A stretch of DNA of 64,000 bases from Collimonas sp. PA-H2 (lineage in GTDB: Bacteria; Pseudomonadota; Gammaproteobacteria; Burkholderiales; Burkholderiaceae_D). Below, in pieces: positions 53,875 to 62,344 of the stretch (position 1 is the first letter of the stretch; each line of letters begins with the position of its first letter). Location of the stretch: assembly GCF_002564105.1 (NCBI RefSeq), contig NZ_PDBX01000001.1, positions 3,782,001 to 3,846,000 on the forward strand. Reading direction: 5' to 3'. The notes below the pieces were generated by a model. That model was not told where the DNA came from, did no database searches, and worked only from the letters and a program-made list of their open reading frames with translations. The translations under genes were made by a program, and so were the position numbers.

Positions 53875-54483
53875 TCAGCGTGTCGCCAGCATGATGCCGA
53901 CGCCGACCATCATGCCGCCCGAGGCGCGGTCGAGGTTGGCCTTGGCGCGCGGCGAGCGGAACATCTTGCGCGCCAGCTCGCCCAGCCAGCCATAAGCCAG
54001 CACGATCACCAGCATCACGCTGACGATGATGGCGCACAGGATCAGGTAGCTGGACCAGGTGATGCCGGCGACATTGATCACGCCCGGCAGCAGCGCCATG
54101 TAAAAAGCGATCGCCAGCGGATTGGTGATGGTCATCGCCAGTCCGAGTCCGATCTCGATGCCGGCGCTTGCTGTGGGCGCATCTGCGGCGGCTGCCAATG
54201 CTTTGCCGGCTTTGCGCCATTTTTTGATACCCAGCCATACCAGATAAGCTGCGCCCGCATATTTCAAGGTGACGAATGCCGGTCCGAGAACTGCGAGCAG
54301 GGCGCTCAGGCCGATCAGCGCCGCGCTCAGCATGATCAGCTTGCCGGCAATGATTCCGCTCGCCAGCGGCAAGCTGCTGCGCAAGCCGCCGCCAATGGAG
54401 CGCGACAGCAGGGCCGCGATTTCAGGCCCGGGCAGTGCTGCCGAGGCGGCAAAGGCGAACAGGAAAATCAGGTACTGGGTCAT
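53875..54483 (-). CDS. LysE family transporter
   Basis: 202 residues and six hydrophobic helices. FAFAASAALPGPEIAALLSRSIGGGLRSSLPLASGI has the conserved PGP and Gly-rich opening of LysE/RhtB-type exporters, which remove amino acids such as lysine or homoserine lactones from the cytoplasm. The start with the ATG after GAGGAT at good spacing is chosen. It lies 41 nt from the TetR stop and 19 nt from the AraC gene on the same strand, so an operon is possible. Confidence 0.87.
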   Translation of the reverse strand: MTQYLIFLFAFAASAALPGPEIAALLSRSIGGGLRSSLPLASGIIAGKLIMLSAALIGLSALLAVLGPAFVTLKYAGAAYLVWLGIKKWRKAGKALAAAADAPTASAGIEIGLGLAMTITNPLAIAFYMALLPGVINVAGITWSSYLILCAIIVSVMLVIVLAYGWLGELARKMFRSPRAKANLDRASGGMMVGVGIMLATR

Positions 54484-54523
54484 GTGCATATCCTCGATAC
54501 GGCTGTAGTAAAAACAGGGTGCT

Positions 54524-55123
54524 TCACAAGGTTTTTTTGGTAAATGCAGTGGTGCAAAGCTCGGTAAAAATAGACTGCATTTCCGAGGGCGTCTGCTGCA
54601 TGCCATTCTCGCTCCACCATGCCAATACAGTGAACAAGGACGCTGAAATGAAGCGTCCGTGCAGGCTGACCGGCAATTCCTCGCGGGCGTCGAGGATGGC
54701 GCTCAGCCTTCGCTCCAGTATTTCTTGCGCCATGCGCGATACCGCCGGGCCGCCTGCGCCGTTCATCAGTGCTGAGTACATTTGCGGCGCCTCGCGCAGA
54801 TGAGCGAACAGCCCGGTTGCATCCAGTAGCCCCGGCAGCTCCGTCGATAGCAAGATGTGGCGCTCCAGAACGCCTTCCAGCTGGCTACGGAGCAGTTCGT
54901 CCTTGCTGTCGAAATGGGCGTAAAACGTGCCTCTGCCGACGGCTGCCTTTTTTGCAATATCGCTGACGCGGATAGCGTCGTACGAACGCCGCAGCAAGAG
55001 CGTGGTCAGGGCGGCATTGATATCGTGGCGGCTGCGGCGCGAACGCAGATCCACGTGTTCCTGAACAGAAGCAGATTTTTGTTCGATATCAGACATAAAT
55101 TTAGACTTGTCCATTGAAGTCAC
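54524..55123 (-). CDS. TetR family transcriptional regulator
   Basis: 199 residues. The HTH is in NAALTTLLLRRSYDAIRVSDIAKKAAVGRGTFYAHFDSKDELL. The C-terminal half is a helical ligand domain. Divergent from a small membrane protein with 82 bp between starts; the adjacent LysE gene on the same strand is another possible target. Confidence 0.88.
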   Translation of the reverse strand: MTSMDKSKFMSDIEQKSASVQEHVDLRSRRSRHDINAALTTLLLRRSYDAIRVSDIAKKAAVGRGTFYAHFDSKDELLRSQLEGVLERHILLSTELPGLLDATGLFAHLREAPQMYSALMNGAGGPAVSRMAQEILERRLSAILDAREELPVSLHGRFISASLFTVLAWWSENGMQQTPSEMQSIFTELCTTAFTKKTL

Positions 55124-55205
55124 GCGGCTTTGACGAAATACTCGTGGCTCCTATGTTATCGCAAAGCAACCCCATCCTCCCTTTTGTTCAACTGGAAAGG
55201 TAAAT

Positions 55206-55859
55206 ATGACGAATCAACGAATTCATTCGGCAGCCCTGATTATCGGCATGCTGGCTGGCCTCCTTACCATGGCGATTCACCCGACCAGCTTGGATTTGCA
55301 TGCTTCGGCAGAATCCATCACGCATGTCAATCACATCAATACCGTGACGCATATACTCGGCCTGGCAAGCATTCCGGTCACTTTGCTGGGAGCTTTTGGA
55401 ATATCCAGTCGCATTGGCTGGAACCACATCAGTGGACTAAGCGCGTTCATTGTCTATTGTTTTGCGTCGATAGCCGTCATGCTGGCGGCGGTGGCTGACG
55501 GCCTGATCGCTTCCAGCCTGGCTCAGGAAGCGATCAACGTCGACGACAGCAAGCGGCAATTGCTGATGATGGCGCTGCATTACAATTTTCAGCTGAACCA
55601 GGCGCTGGCGAAAGTGTATGTCGCCGGCTCATCATGTGCATTTATCCTGTGGTCGATAGCGCTGACACGTTTAGGAAAAAATACAAGAGTCCTCGGCATC
55701 GTCGGCGGCGTTGTCGGACTGTGCGGGCTGATTGTTGTGCTGGGCGGGCACATCCAGATGAATGCACATGGATTCGGCCTGGTTGTCCTGGTACAAGCAA
55801 TCTGGATTGTGCTGGTCGCCGTCTGGCTATTTAGGGAAACTCCGCTTGAGGCGAGGTAA
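55206..55859 (+). CDS. Membrane protein of unknown function
   Basis: 217 residues with six hydrophobic segments (for example SAALIIGMLAGLLTMAIHP, LSAFIVYCFASIAVMLAAVADGLI, VLGIVGGVVGLCGLIVVLGGHI). No recognisable transporter motif. A TetR gene is divergent upstream. The 3' end overlaps the convergent MFS gene by 33 nt. Family not recognised. Confidence 0.75.
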   Translation: MTNQRIHSAALIIGMLAGLLTMAIHPTSLDLHASAESITHVNHINTVTHILGLASIPVTLLGAFGISSRIGWNHISGLSAFIVYCFASIAVMLAAVADGLIASSLAQEAINVDDSKRQLLMMALHYNFQLNQALAKVYVAGSSCAFILWSIALTRLGKNTRVLGIVGGVVGLCGLIVVLGGHIQMNAHGFGLVVLVQAIWIVLVAVWLFRETPLEAR

Positions 55860-57104
55860 AGTCACTCCCCAAAACAGCAGCGCCAGCAGGCTGACGATCG
55901 CCCCGAGCAGGCACACGCCGCTCCAGCCCGCGGCGGCATACATGCTGGTAGACAGGATTGCGCCGGCGCCGCTGCCGACAGTGTAAAACAGCATGTAGCA
56001 GGCTACCAGACGGCTATGCGCCGCCGGCTGGGTCTGGAAAATCATGCTTTGATTGACGACATGGATTGCCTGCCCGCCCATGTCCAGCAGCACAATGCCC
56101 AGCGTCAGCGCCCACAGGCTGTGGGGCATGAGCGCGAGCGCTAGCCAGGATGCCAGCAGCAATAGCAAGGCCACGCCGGTGGTGCGCTGGCCGTGGCCGC
56201 GATCGGCCCAGCGGCCGGCGCGTGTTGTGGCAAGCGCGCCGAGCACGCCGACCAGGCCGAAGGCGCCGATCGCGGCGTGCGAGAAAGAGTAGGGCGGGGC
56301 GCTCAAGGGCAGCACCAGCGCGGTCCAGAAGATGCTGAAGGCGGCAAACATCAGCATCGCCAGCAAGCCGCGGATCTGCAGCACCCGTTCCGTTGCCAGC
56401 ATGATAAACATCGAGCTTATCAATCTGAAATAAGAGAGACGCTCCGCCGCCGCCTGTGCCGGCAGTACGCGCCACAACACCAGCAGCATCAGCAATGCCG
56501 TCGCCGCCGACACAAAGTAGACCGCGCGCCAGCCGGACAGATCGGCTACCAAGCCGGCCACGCTACGCGCCAGCAGCAATCCAATCACCACACCGCCTTG
56601 TGCTGCGCCCACCACGCGGCCGCGTTGCGCCGGCGCCGCCGCGCTGGCGGCATAGGCGATCAAGCCTTGCGTCATGGCGGTGCCGAGCAGGCCCGTACCC
56701 AGCATGCCTGCCAGCAGCGCGACCGGGGAGGAAGCCAGGCCGACAGCGGCCAAGGTCGCGCATAGAAGGCATAGCTGCACGATGATCAGGCGGCGCCGGT
56801 TCACCAGGTCGCCCAGCGGAACCACCAGCAGTAATGCCAGCGCGCAGCCGACCTGGGTGACGGTGACGACTATGCCGATGCTAGCCTGGCTGAAGCCGAA
56901 GTCCAGCGCCAGGGCGTCGAGCAGAGGCTGGGCGTAGTAGACGTTTGCCACGCTGAGGGCGCAGGCAACTGCAAACAGCAGCACCAGTCCGCCGCTCAGC
57001 GTGGGTGAGGGAAGCGGCATCGGATGGAAGGCGGCGCTTTCCGTCATGCTCAATTCCAGGCCGCCGTACTGGCTGGAGGGGAGCGCTTGTTTGTGGTTCG
57101 GCAT
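55827..57104 (-). CDS. MFS transporter, DHA1-like
   Basis: 425 residues, twelve helices: LLFAVACALSVANVYYAQPLLDALA, the loop VVPLGDLVNRRRLI and motif C region LLGTAMTQGLIAYAASAAAPAQRGRVVGAAQGGVVIGLLLARSVAG. The VNVYYxQPLLD opening is typical of the YgaY/arabinose-efflux-like group. Divergent from a HxlR regulator; a perfect palindrome lies between them. Probable drug or metabolite efflux under HxlR control. Confidence 0.87.
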   Translation of the reverse strand: MPNHKQALPSSQYGGLELSMTESAAFHPMPLPSPTLSGGLVLLFAVACALSVANVYYAQPLLDALALDFGFSQASIGIVVTVTQVGCALALLLVVPLGDLVNRRRLIIVQLCLLCATLAAVGLASSPVALLAGMLGTGLLGTAMTQGLIAYAASAAAPAQRGRVVGAAQGGVVIGLLLARSVAGLVADLSGWRAVYFVSAATALLMLLVLWRVLPAQAAAERLSYFRLISSMFIMLATERVLQIRGLLAMLMFAAFSIFWTALVLPLSAPPYSFSHAAIGAFGLVGVLGALATTRAGRWADRGHGQRTTGVALLLLLASWLALALMPHSLWALTLGIVLLDMGGQAIHVVNQSMIFQTQPAAHSRLVACYMLFYTVGSGAGAILSTSMYAAAGWSGVCLLGAIVSLLALLFWGVTLPRLKRSFPK

Positions 57105-57124
57105 GGTAAGTCCTTGTTTGAAAC

Positions 57125-57143
57125 TGGTTTTAAATTAAAACCA
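57125..57143. promoter_or_regulatory. Candidate HxlR operator
   Basis: TGGTTTTAAATTAAAACCA is an 8-3-8 perfect inverted repeat in the gap between the divergent MFS and HxlR genes; a half-site CTGGTTTTAAAATG follows closer to the HxlR gene (57160-57173). Confidence 0.6.
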
Positions 57144-57211
57144 TTGAAGTTTATGTTTTCTGGTTTTAAAATGCAACTAGTGAGGACGCAAAAATATTCC
57201 TGAGGACACGC

Positions 57212-57673
57212 ATGGCCAAGAGAAAGAGTTTGAAAGGCGACAGCTGCCCGGTAGCCAGGTCGCTGGACGTGGTGGGCGACCGCTGGTCGCTATTGATCAT
57301 CCGCGATGCCTTCGACGGCATGCGCCGTTTCGGCGAATTCCAGAAAAGCCTGGGCGTAGCCCGCAATATCCTGGCCGACCGCCTGCAGACGCTGGTAGCC
57401 GAGGGCATCCTGGAAGCAGGGCCGGCCGCGGACGGCAGCGCATATCAGGAGTACCTGCTCACTACCAAAGGCGAGGGGCTGTTCATGGTGGTGGTGGGTT
57501 TGCGCCAGTGGGGCGAAAAACATCTGTTCGGCAAAGGCGAAGCGCACTCCCGGATGATAGAGAGCGCCAGCGGCAAGCCGCTCCAGAAATTGGAATTGCG
57601 CTCACGCGACGGCCATCTGCTGGGGCCATCGGATACGCTGGTGCGCAAGGTCGGCAGCGAAGCAGGCGGCTGA
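57212..57673 (+). CDS. HxlR family transcriptional regulator
   Basis: 153 residues: SCPVARSLDVVGDRWSLLIIRDAFDGMRRFGEFQKSLGVARNILADRLQTLVAEGIL contains the conserved N-terminal Cys and winged HTH of HxlR regulators, which sense redox or aldehydes. Divergent from the MFS gene by 107 bp with a palindrome between. A Cys-based sensor is inferred from the family, not shown. Confidence 0.92.
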   Translation: MAKRKSLKGDSCPVARSLDVVGDRWSLLIIRDAFDGMRRFGEFQKSLGVARNILADRLQTLVAEGILEAGPAADGSAYQEYLLTTKGEGLFMVVVGLRQWGEKHLFGKGEAHSRMIESASGKPLQKLELRSRDGHLLGPSDTLVRKVGSEAGG

Positions 57674-57688
57674 GCGCTTGTCCGTGTC

Positions 57689-58315
57689 TCAGGCGCGCGG
57701 CAGATGCCAGCCGCGCGATACCGCCACCATGCGCAGCGTAAAGCAAGCCACGCCGCCAACGAACGCGGCAGCACCGGGCGACAGGCCGAGGCGGCGTGCG
57801 GCCAGCACCACGAACGCGCCAAAGAAGGCTGCGGTGGCGTAGATGTCCACCTGCAGCACCGCCGGCACGCGCGACAGCAGGATATCTCGCAGCACGCCGC
57901 CGCCGACCGCGGTGACGGTTCCCATCAGCATGGCGATGAACGGCCGGATGCCGAACAGGATGGCTTTCTCGACGCCGGCCACGGCGAACAGGGCCAGGCC
58001 GGCGGCATCCAGCACCAGCATCCATTCCGGTGGAAATGCCTGTACCGTCGAATGAAAGACAAAGGTAAAGAAGCCGGCCAGGAAAGTCAGCACCGGATAA
58101 CGCCAGTCGCGGATCGCATTCGGCGGCGTGGCCCCTATCAGCAGATCGCGGATAACGCCGCCACCCAAGGCGGCGACGAACGAGATCACCATCACGCCCA
58201 GCAGGTCGAGGCCGCCGCGCATCGCGCTCAATGCGCCTTCGATGGCAAACACCAGGGTGCCGATCAGATCGGCAGCCACAACAATGGTTTCCGCCTTGAG
58301 CTTGATTTTGTACAT
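57689..58315 (-). CDS. Trimeric intracellular cation channel (TRIC) family protein
   Basis: 208 residues with about seven hydrophobic segments: ADLIGTLVFAIEGALSAMRGGLDLLGVMVISFVAALGGGVIRDLLIGATPPNAIRDWRYP and a similar second half starting LVLDAAGLALFAVAGVEKAILFGIRPFIAMLMGTVTAVGGGVLRDILL. The internal duplication with GGGVxRDxLL is typical of UPF0126/YicG-TRIC proteins. It is convergent with the HxlR gene. Confidence 0.93.
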   Translation of the reverse strand: MYKIKLKAETIVVAADLIGTLVFAIEGALSAMRGGLDLLGVMVISFVAALGGGVIRDLLIGATPPNAIRDWRYPVLTFLAGFFTFVFHSTVQAFPPEWMLVLDAAGLALFAVAGVEKAILFGIRPFIAMLMGTVTAVGGGVLRDILLSRVPAVLQVDIYATAAFFGAFVVLAARRLGLSPGAAAFVGGVACFTLRMVAVSRGWHLPRA

Positions 58316-58472
58316 GGAACTGTTCCCTTCGTTAATGCTGGCACGCTATAACGAAAAAATCGGCGCGTCAATTACTCCATGTGCGTAACGTGCGTAAACG
58401 GGAACGAGGTGCAAACCGCGCCTTGCAGCGCTGCTTGCACCCCGTTCATGGTCTCGGCGAGAGACCGGCGGC

Positions 58473-60191
58473 CTAGTTCTGCAGGCCGCGCGGAATCGCG
58501 CTCAACAACTGGCGCGTGTAGGCATGCGTCGGGTTGTGATAGAGCTCGTCCGAGTTGGCCAACTCCACTACTTTACCCTGATGCATCACCATTACCTGGT
58601 CGGCCAGGTATTTGACTACCGACAGATCATGCGAGATGAAGATGTAGCTCATGCCGAACTCTTCCTGCAAGTCTTGCAGCAGGTTCAGCACCTGCGCCTG
58701 CACCGAGACGTCCAGCGCCGACACCGATTCGTCGCACACCAGGATTTCCGGACGCAGGGTCAGGCAGCGCGCAATTGCGATACGCTGCCGCTGGCCGCCC
58801 GAGAATTCGTGCGGATAGCGGTGGTAGGCCTGCTGCGGCAAACCGACCTTTTGCAGCAGCTGCATCGCCATTTCGGTGCGCTCGTTGTCATCGCTGCCGA
58901 TCTGGTGGATGCGCATCGGCTCCAGCAGGATCTGGCCGATGGTGAAACGCGGATTGAGCGAGGCGTAGGGGTTCTGGAAGATGATCTGGATGCGGCGCTT
59001 GTAGGCCATGAAATCCTTGTTGGACATGCCGATGATGTCCTTGCCTTCGAACAGCGCCTGGCCGGACGTCGCCTGGTGCAAGCGCATCAGGGTCAGGCCG
59101 ACCGTGGTCTTGCCGGAACCGGATTCGCCCACCACGCCGAGGGTCTTGCCGCGCGCCAGCTTGAAGGAGACATCTTGCACCGCCTTGAATTCCTTGCGGC
59201 CGAACAGGCCTTCGCGGAAATAGAAGCTCTTGCCCAGGTTGCGCACGTCCAGCAAGGTATCTTCCTGGCCGCTGCAGCCGCGCGTGCGTTCGCGCAGATC
59301 GAGGTCGGCGCCATTGTGGCCGTTCATGTAGTCGCTGATCACCGGCAAGCGCCATGGACGGGTGTCGAGCGAAGGGCGACACATCAGCAAAGCCTTGGTG
59401 TAGGGATCCTGCGGCGCTTCGAAGATTTGCCGCACATCGCCTTTTTCCCGCACTTCGCCATGCCGCATGACGATCACTTCGTCCGCGATTTCACCGACCA
59501 GCGCCAGGTCATGGGTGATGAACAGCACCGACATCTTGTGGCGCTTGCGCAGCGCTTCGATGAGGTCGATGATCTGTTTCTGGATGGTGACGTCCAGCGC
59601 GGTGGTTGGTTCATCGGCAATCAGCAGCTTCGGTTCGCAGGCAATCGCCATGGCGATCATCACGCGCTGCTGCTGGCCGCCCGACATCTGGCTCGGATAG
59701 GCGTCGATCTTGGTGGCCGGCGAGGGAATCCCGACTTCTTCCAGCAGGGCGATGGCGCGGGCTCGTGCCTGCTTGGCGTTCATGCCCATATGCAGCTGCA
59801 GCACTTCGCCGATCTGGAAGCCGACCGTGAAGACCGGATTGAGCGAGGTCATCGGCTCCTGGAAAATCATCGAGATTTCCTTGCCGCACATGTCGCGCCG
59901 CTCATCCGGCGACATCGCCAGCAGGTTGCGGCCTTCGAACTCGATCACGCTGGTAGGAGCGATGCTGGAGTTATCCTTCGGCAGCAGACCCATCACGGCC
60001 AGCGAACTGACCGATTTGCCGCTGCCCGATTCACCGACCAGGGCCACGGTGGTGTTGTGCGGAATGTCGAAGGAGACGCCCTTGACGGTTTCCACCATGG
60101 TCTTCTTGTCGCTGCGGAAACTCACGCGGAGGTCGCGCACGCGCAGAAGTGGATGCGCGCTGTCTTGCTTGTTGTGGTTACTGGAATCCAT
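58473..60191 (-). CDS. Dual-ATPase peptide ABC transporter ATP-binding protein
   Basis: 572 residues, two fused ABC ATPase domains as in E. coli YejF. Domain one has Walker A GESGSGKSVSSL, signature SGGQQQRVMIAMA and Walker B LLIADEPTTALD; domain two has GESGSGKTTVGL, SGGQRQRIAIAR and ILVCDESVSALD. YPHEFSGGQRQR and the C-terminal tail are Opp-type. Last gene of a minus-strand operon of two permeases and an M3 peptidase; powers import of oligopeptides. Confidence 0.95.
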   Translation of the reverse strand: MDSSNHNKQDSAHPLLRVRDLRVSFRSDKKTMVETVKGVSFDIPHNTTVALVGESGSGKSVSSLAVMGLLPKDNSSIAPTSVIEFEGRNLLAMSPDERRDMCGKEISMIFQEPMTSLNPVFTVGFQIGEVLQLHMGMNAKQARARAIALLEEVGIPSPATKIDAYPSQMSGGQQQRVMIAMAIACEPKLLIADEPTTALDVTIQKQIIDLIEALRKRHKMSVLFITHDLALVGEIADEVIVMRHGEVREKGDVRQIFEAPQDPYTKALLMCRPSLDTRPWRLPVISDYMNGHNGADLDLRERTRGCSGQEDTLLDVRNLGKSFYFREGLFGRKEFKAVQDVSFKLARGKTLGVVGESGSGKTTVGLTLMRLHQATSGQALFEGKDIIGMSNKDFMAYKRRIQIIFQNPYASLNPRFTIGQILLEPMRIHQIGSDDNERTEMAMQLLQKVGLPQQAYHRYPHEFSGGQRQRIAIARCLTLRPEILVCDESVSALDVSVQAQVLNLLQDLQEEFGMSYIFISHDLSVVKYLADQVMVMHQGKVVELANSDELYHNPTHAYTRQLLSAIPRGLQN

Positions 60192-60199
60192 GATGTCTC

Positions 60200-61378
60200 C
60201 TATTTCAGCTTCGGATCGAGGGCGTCGCGCAGCGCATCGGTGAACAGCGAGAACGCCGTCACCAGGATCGCCATGGCGATACTCGCAGCCGCCAGCTGCC
60301 ACCACTTACCCAGAATTAATTCGTTTTGCGCTTCGTTCAGCATGCTGCCCCAGGAGACGACGCCGACCGGCACGCCGAAACCGAGGAAGCTCAAGATCAC
60401 TTCCGATTTGATGAAGCCGACTACCGAGATCGACAGCTGCACCAGCGAGACGTGGCTGACGTTAGGGAAGATATGGCCGAACATCTTGCTCCAGTGGCTG
60501 GCGCCGATGGCGTCCGCCGCCATCACGTATTCGCGCGACTTGTGCTTCATGTATTCGGCTCGGATCAGGCGGTAGGTGCCGGTCCAGCCGGTCAGGCCGA
60601 GAATCAACACGATCGCCGTCACGCCCTTTTGCTGCAGCACCGCGGCCACTGCCAGGATCAGCAGCAGGTAGGGGATGGAAGTGAAGATGCTGTAGAACCA
60701 GTTGAAAGCATCGTCGATCCAGCCGCCGAAGTAGCCGGAGACGGCGCCGAAAATGGTGCCGAGTGCGACCGCCAGCAAGGCCGAGACCAGGCCGACGATG
60801 ATCGAGGTTTCCGCGCCCTTGATGGTTTTCTTGATGATGTCGTGACCCCACTTGTCGGCGCCGAACGGCAGCGTCTGCTTGCGGATCAGGGTGGCGCTGC
60901 TGCCTTTCTTGGCCAGCTCAGCGCGGATTTCAGCCATTTCAGCAGCGAGCGGGTCGGCGATGCCGTAGTCGTTGGCGATCACCGGCGGCGGTGCTGCCGC
61001 CGTGCCGCTCTTGCGCAGATCGCGCAAGATGTCGCGCAGCGGATCGACCGGGTTTTCCGGCGGCGGCGCTTCCACCACCGCATCGTTGTCGGCAAAGCCG
61101 CGTTCGGCGTCGCTTTGCGCACCGAGGAAAGTCGGCGGCGCGTAGTTGACGCCGATTTCTTTCGACCAGTCGCTGGCGATCAGGCCGCTGGCAGACAGCG
61201 CCAGCATGGCCAGGTAAAGGCCGACCACGGCCATCGCCGCCATCGCCACGTGGTCGGCGCGCAGGCGGCGCCAGGCCAGGGCCCACAGGCCTGGGGAATG
61301 AGTCTGGGGAACAGCATTGAGAGCTACTGTGCTTGCCGGCGCCGCTTGGGTAGGGGCCGAATGTATACTTTGAGTCAT
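60200..61378 (-). CDS. Peptide ABC transporter permease, OppC-like
   Basis: 392 residues: an N-terminal helix, a long periplasmic insertion rich in Ala/Pro and acidic residues (about 80-170), then five helices with the EAA loop EYVMAADAIGASHWSKMFGHIFPN. The insertion makes it larger than classic OppC and resembles YejE-like permeases. Eight nt separate it from the ATPase gene and eight from the next permease gene, so they are co-translated. Confidence 0.93.
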   Translation of the reverse strand: MTQSIHSAPTQAAPASTVALNAVPQTHSPGLWALAWRRLRADHVAMAAMAVVGLYLAMLALSASGLIASDWSKEIGVNYAPPTFLGAQSDAERGFADNDAVVEAPPPENPVDPLRDILRDLRKSGTAAAPPPVIANDYGIADPLAAEMAEIRAELAKKGSSATLIRKQTLPFGADKWGHDIIKKTIKGAETSIIVGLVSALLAVALGTIFGAVSGYFGGWIDDAFNWFYSIFTSIPYLLLILAVAAVLQQKGVTAIVLILGLTGWTGTYRLIRAEYMKHKSREYVMAADAIGASHWSKMFGHIFPNVSHVSLVQLSISVVGFIKSEVILSFLGFGVPVGVVSWGSMLNEAQNELILGKWWQLAAASIAMAILVTAFSLFTDALRDALDPKLK

Positions 61379-61386
61379 GGCGGCTC

Positions 61387-62325
61387 CTACTTCAGTTGAA
61401 CGCGTGGGTCGACGGCTTGGTACAGCAAGTCAGTCAACAGGTTGAATATCATGGTGGCGGCGGCGACATAGATCGTGATCGCCTTGATCACCGGGAAATC
61501 GCTGCGTTCAACCGCCAGTATCACTTCGCGGCCGATGCCTGGAATCGAGAAGAAGCGCTCGATCAGGAAGGCGCCGATCAGCAGGGCCGGCAGGTTCGAC
61601 ATGACGTTGGTGATGATCGGGATCGCGGCGTTGCGCAATACGTGCACCCACAGGATGCGGCGTTCCTTGACGCCCTTGGCGCGCGCGGTGCGGACGTAGT
61701 CCTGGTTGACTTCGTCAAGCACGAAAGTACGGTACAGGCGCAGGCTAGGGGCGATACTCACCGCCAGCATGATCAGGATTGGCAGGGCCGAGTAGTGGAA
61801 CAGGTTTTCCCAGAAGCTGTTGCCCCAGCCTTGCACCGGGAACATGCCGAGCTTGTAGGCGAACCAGTACTGGAACAGAATGATGTAGACAAGAATACTG
61901 ATCGACATGCCGACGGTGCAAGCCACCATCACCATGCGGTCGGTCTTGGAGCCGCGCACGAAGGCCACGGCCAGCGCCAGCGCCACGGCGATCAGGGTTT
62001 CCAGGATGGTCAGCGGGATCAGCACGGTCATGGACGGGCCGAGGCGGGTCAGGATCACGTTGGCGACAGATTCACCGGTGCTCCAGCTGGTGCCGAAGTT
62101 GAAGGTGACGATCTGCTTGATGAAGATCCACAGCTGGATGTAGTAAGGCTGGTCGATGCCGAGCTGGGTGCGGATGTTGGCGATCTGTTGCGGGTTCGAC
62201 ATTTTCCCTGCCAGGATGTAGGCCGGGTCGCCCCCGACCCAGTTGAACAGGAAAAATACCAGTACGATAACGCCGAGCATGGTCGGCAGCATTTGCCAGA
62301 GTCGGCGCAGGATATAAGCGGTCAT
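61387..62325 (-). CDS. Peptide ABC transporter permease, OppB-like
   Basis: 312 residues and six helices. TAYILRRLWQMLPTMLGVIVLVFFLFNWVGGDPA at the N-terminus and the EAA loop DYVRTARAKGVKERRILWVHVLRNAAIPI are standard OppB/DppB features. It pairs with the OppC-like permease. The M3 peptidase gene starts upstream with only 19 nt between them. Confidence 0.95.
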   Translation of the reverse strand: MTAYILRRLWQMLPTMLGVIVLVFFLFNWVGGDPAYILAGKMSNPQQIANIRTQLGIDQPYYIQLWIFIKQIVTFNFGTSWSTGESVANVILTRLGPSMTVLIPLTILETLIAVALALAVAFVRGSKTDRMVMVACTVGMSISILVYIILFQYWFAYKLGMFPVQGWGNSFWENLFHYSALPILIMLAVSIAPSLRLYRTFVLDEVNQDYVRTARAKGVKERRILWVHVLRNAAIPIITNVMSNLPALLIGAFLIERFFSIPGIGREVILAVERSDFPVIKAITIYVAAATMIFNLLTDLLYQAVDPRVQLK

Positions 62326-62344
62326 GATGGTTCCTTAGTCTGGC

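Noticed and set aside
58524..60575. A 683-codon plus-strand frame opposite the ABC ATPase
   Set aside because: It is antisense to a protein with complete Walker and signature motifs, so it is a shadow.
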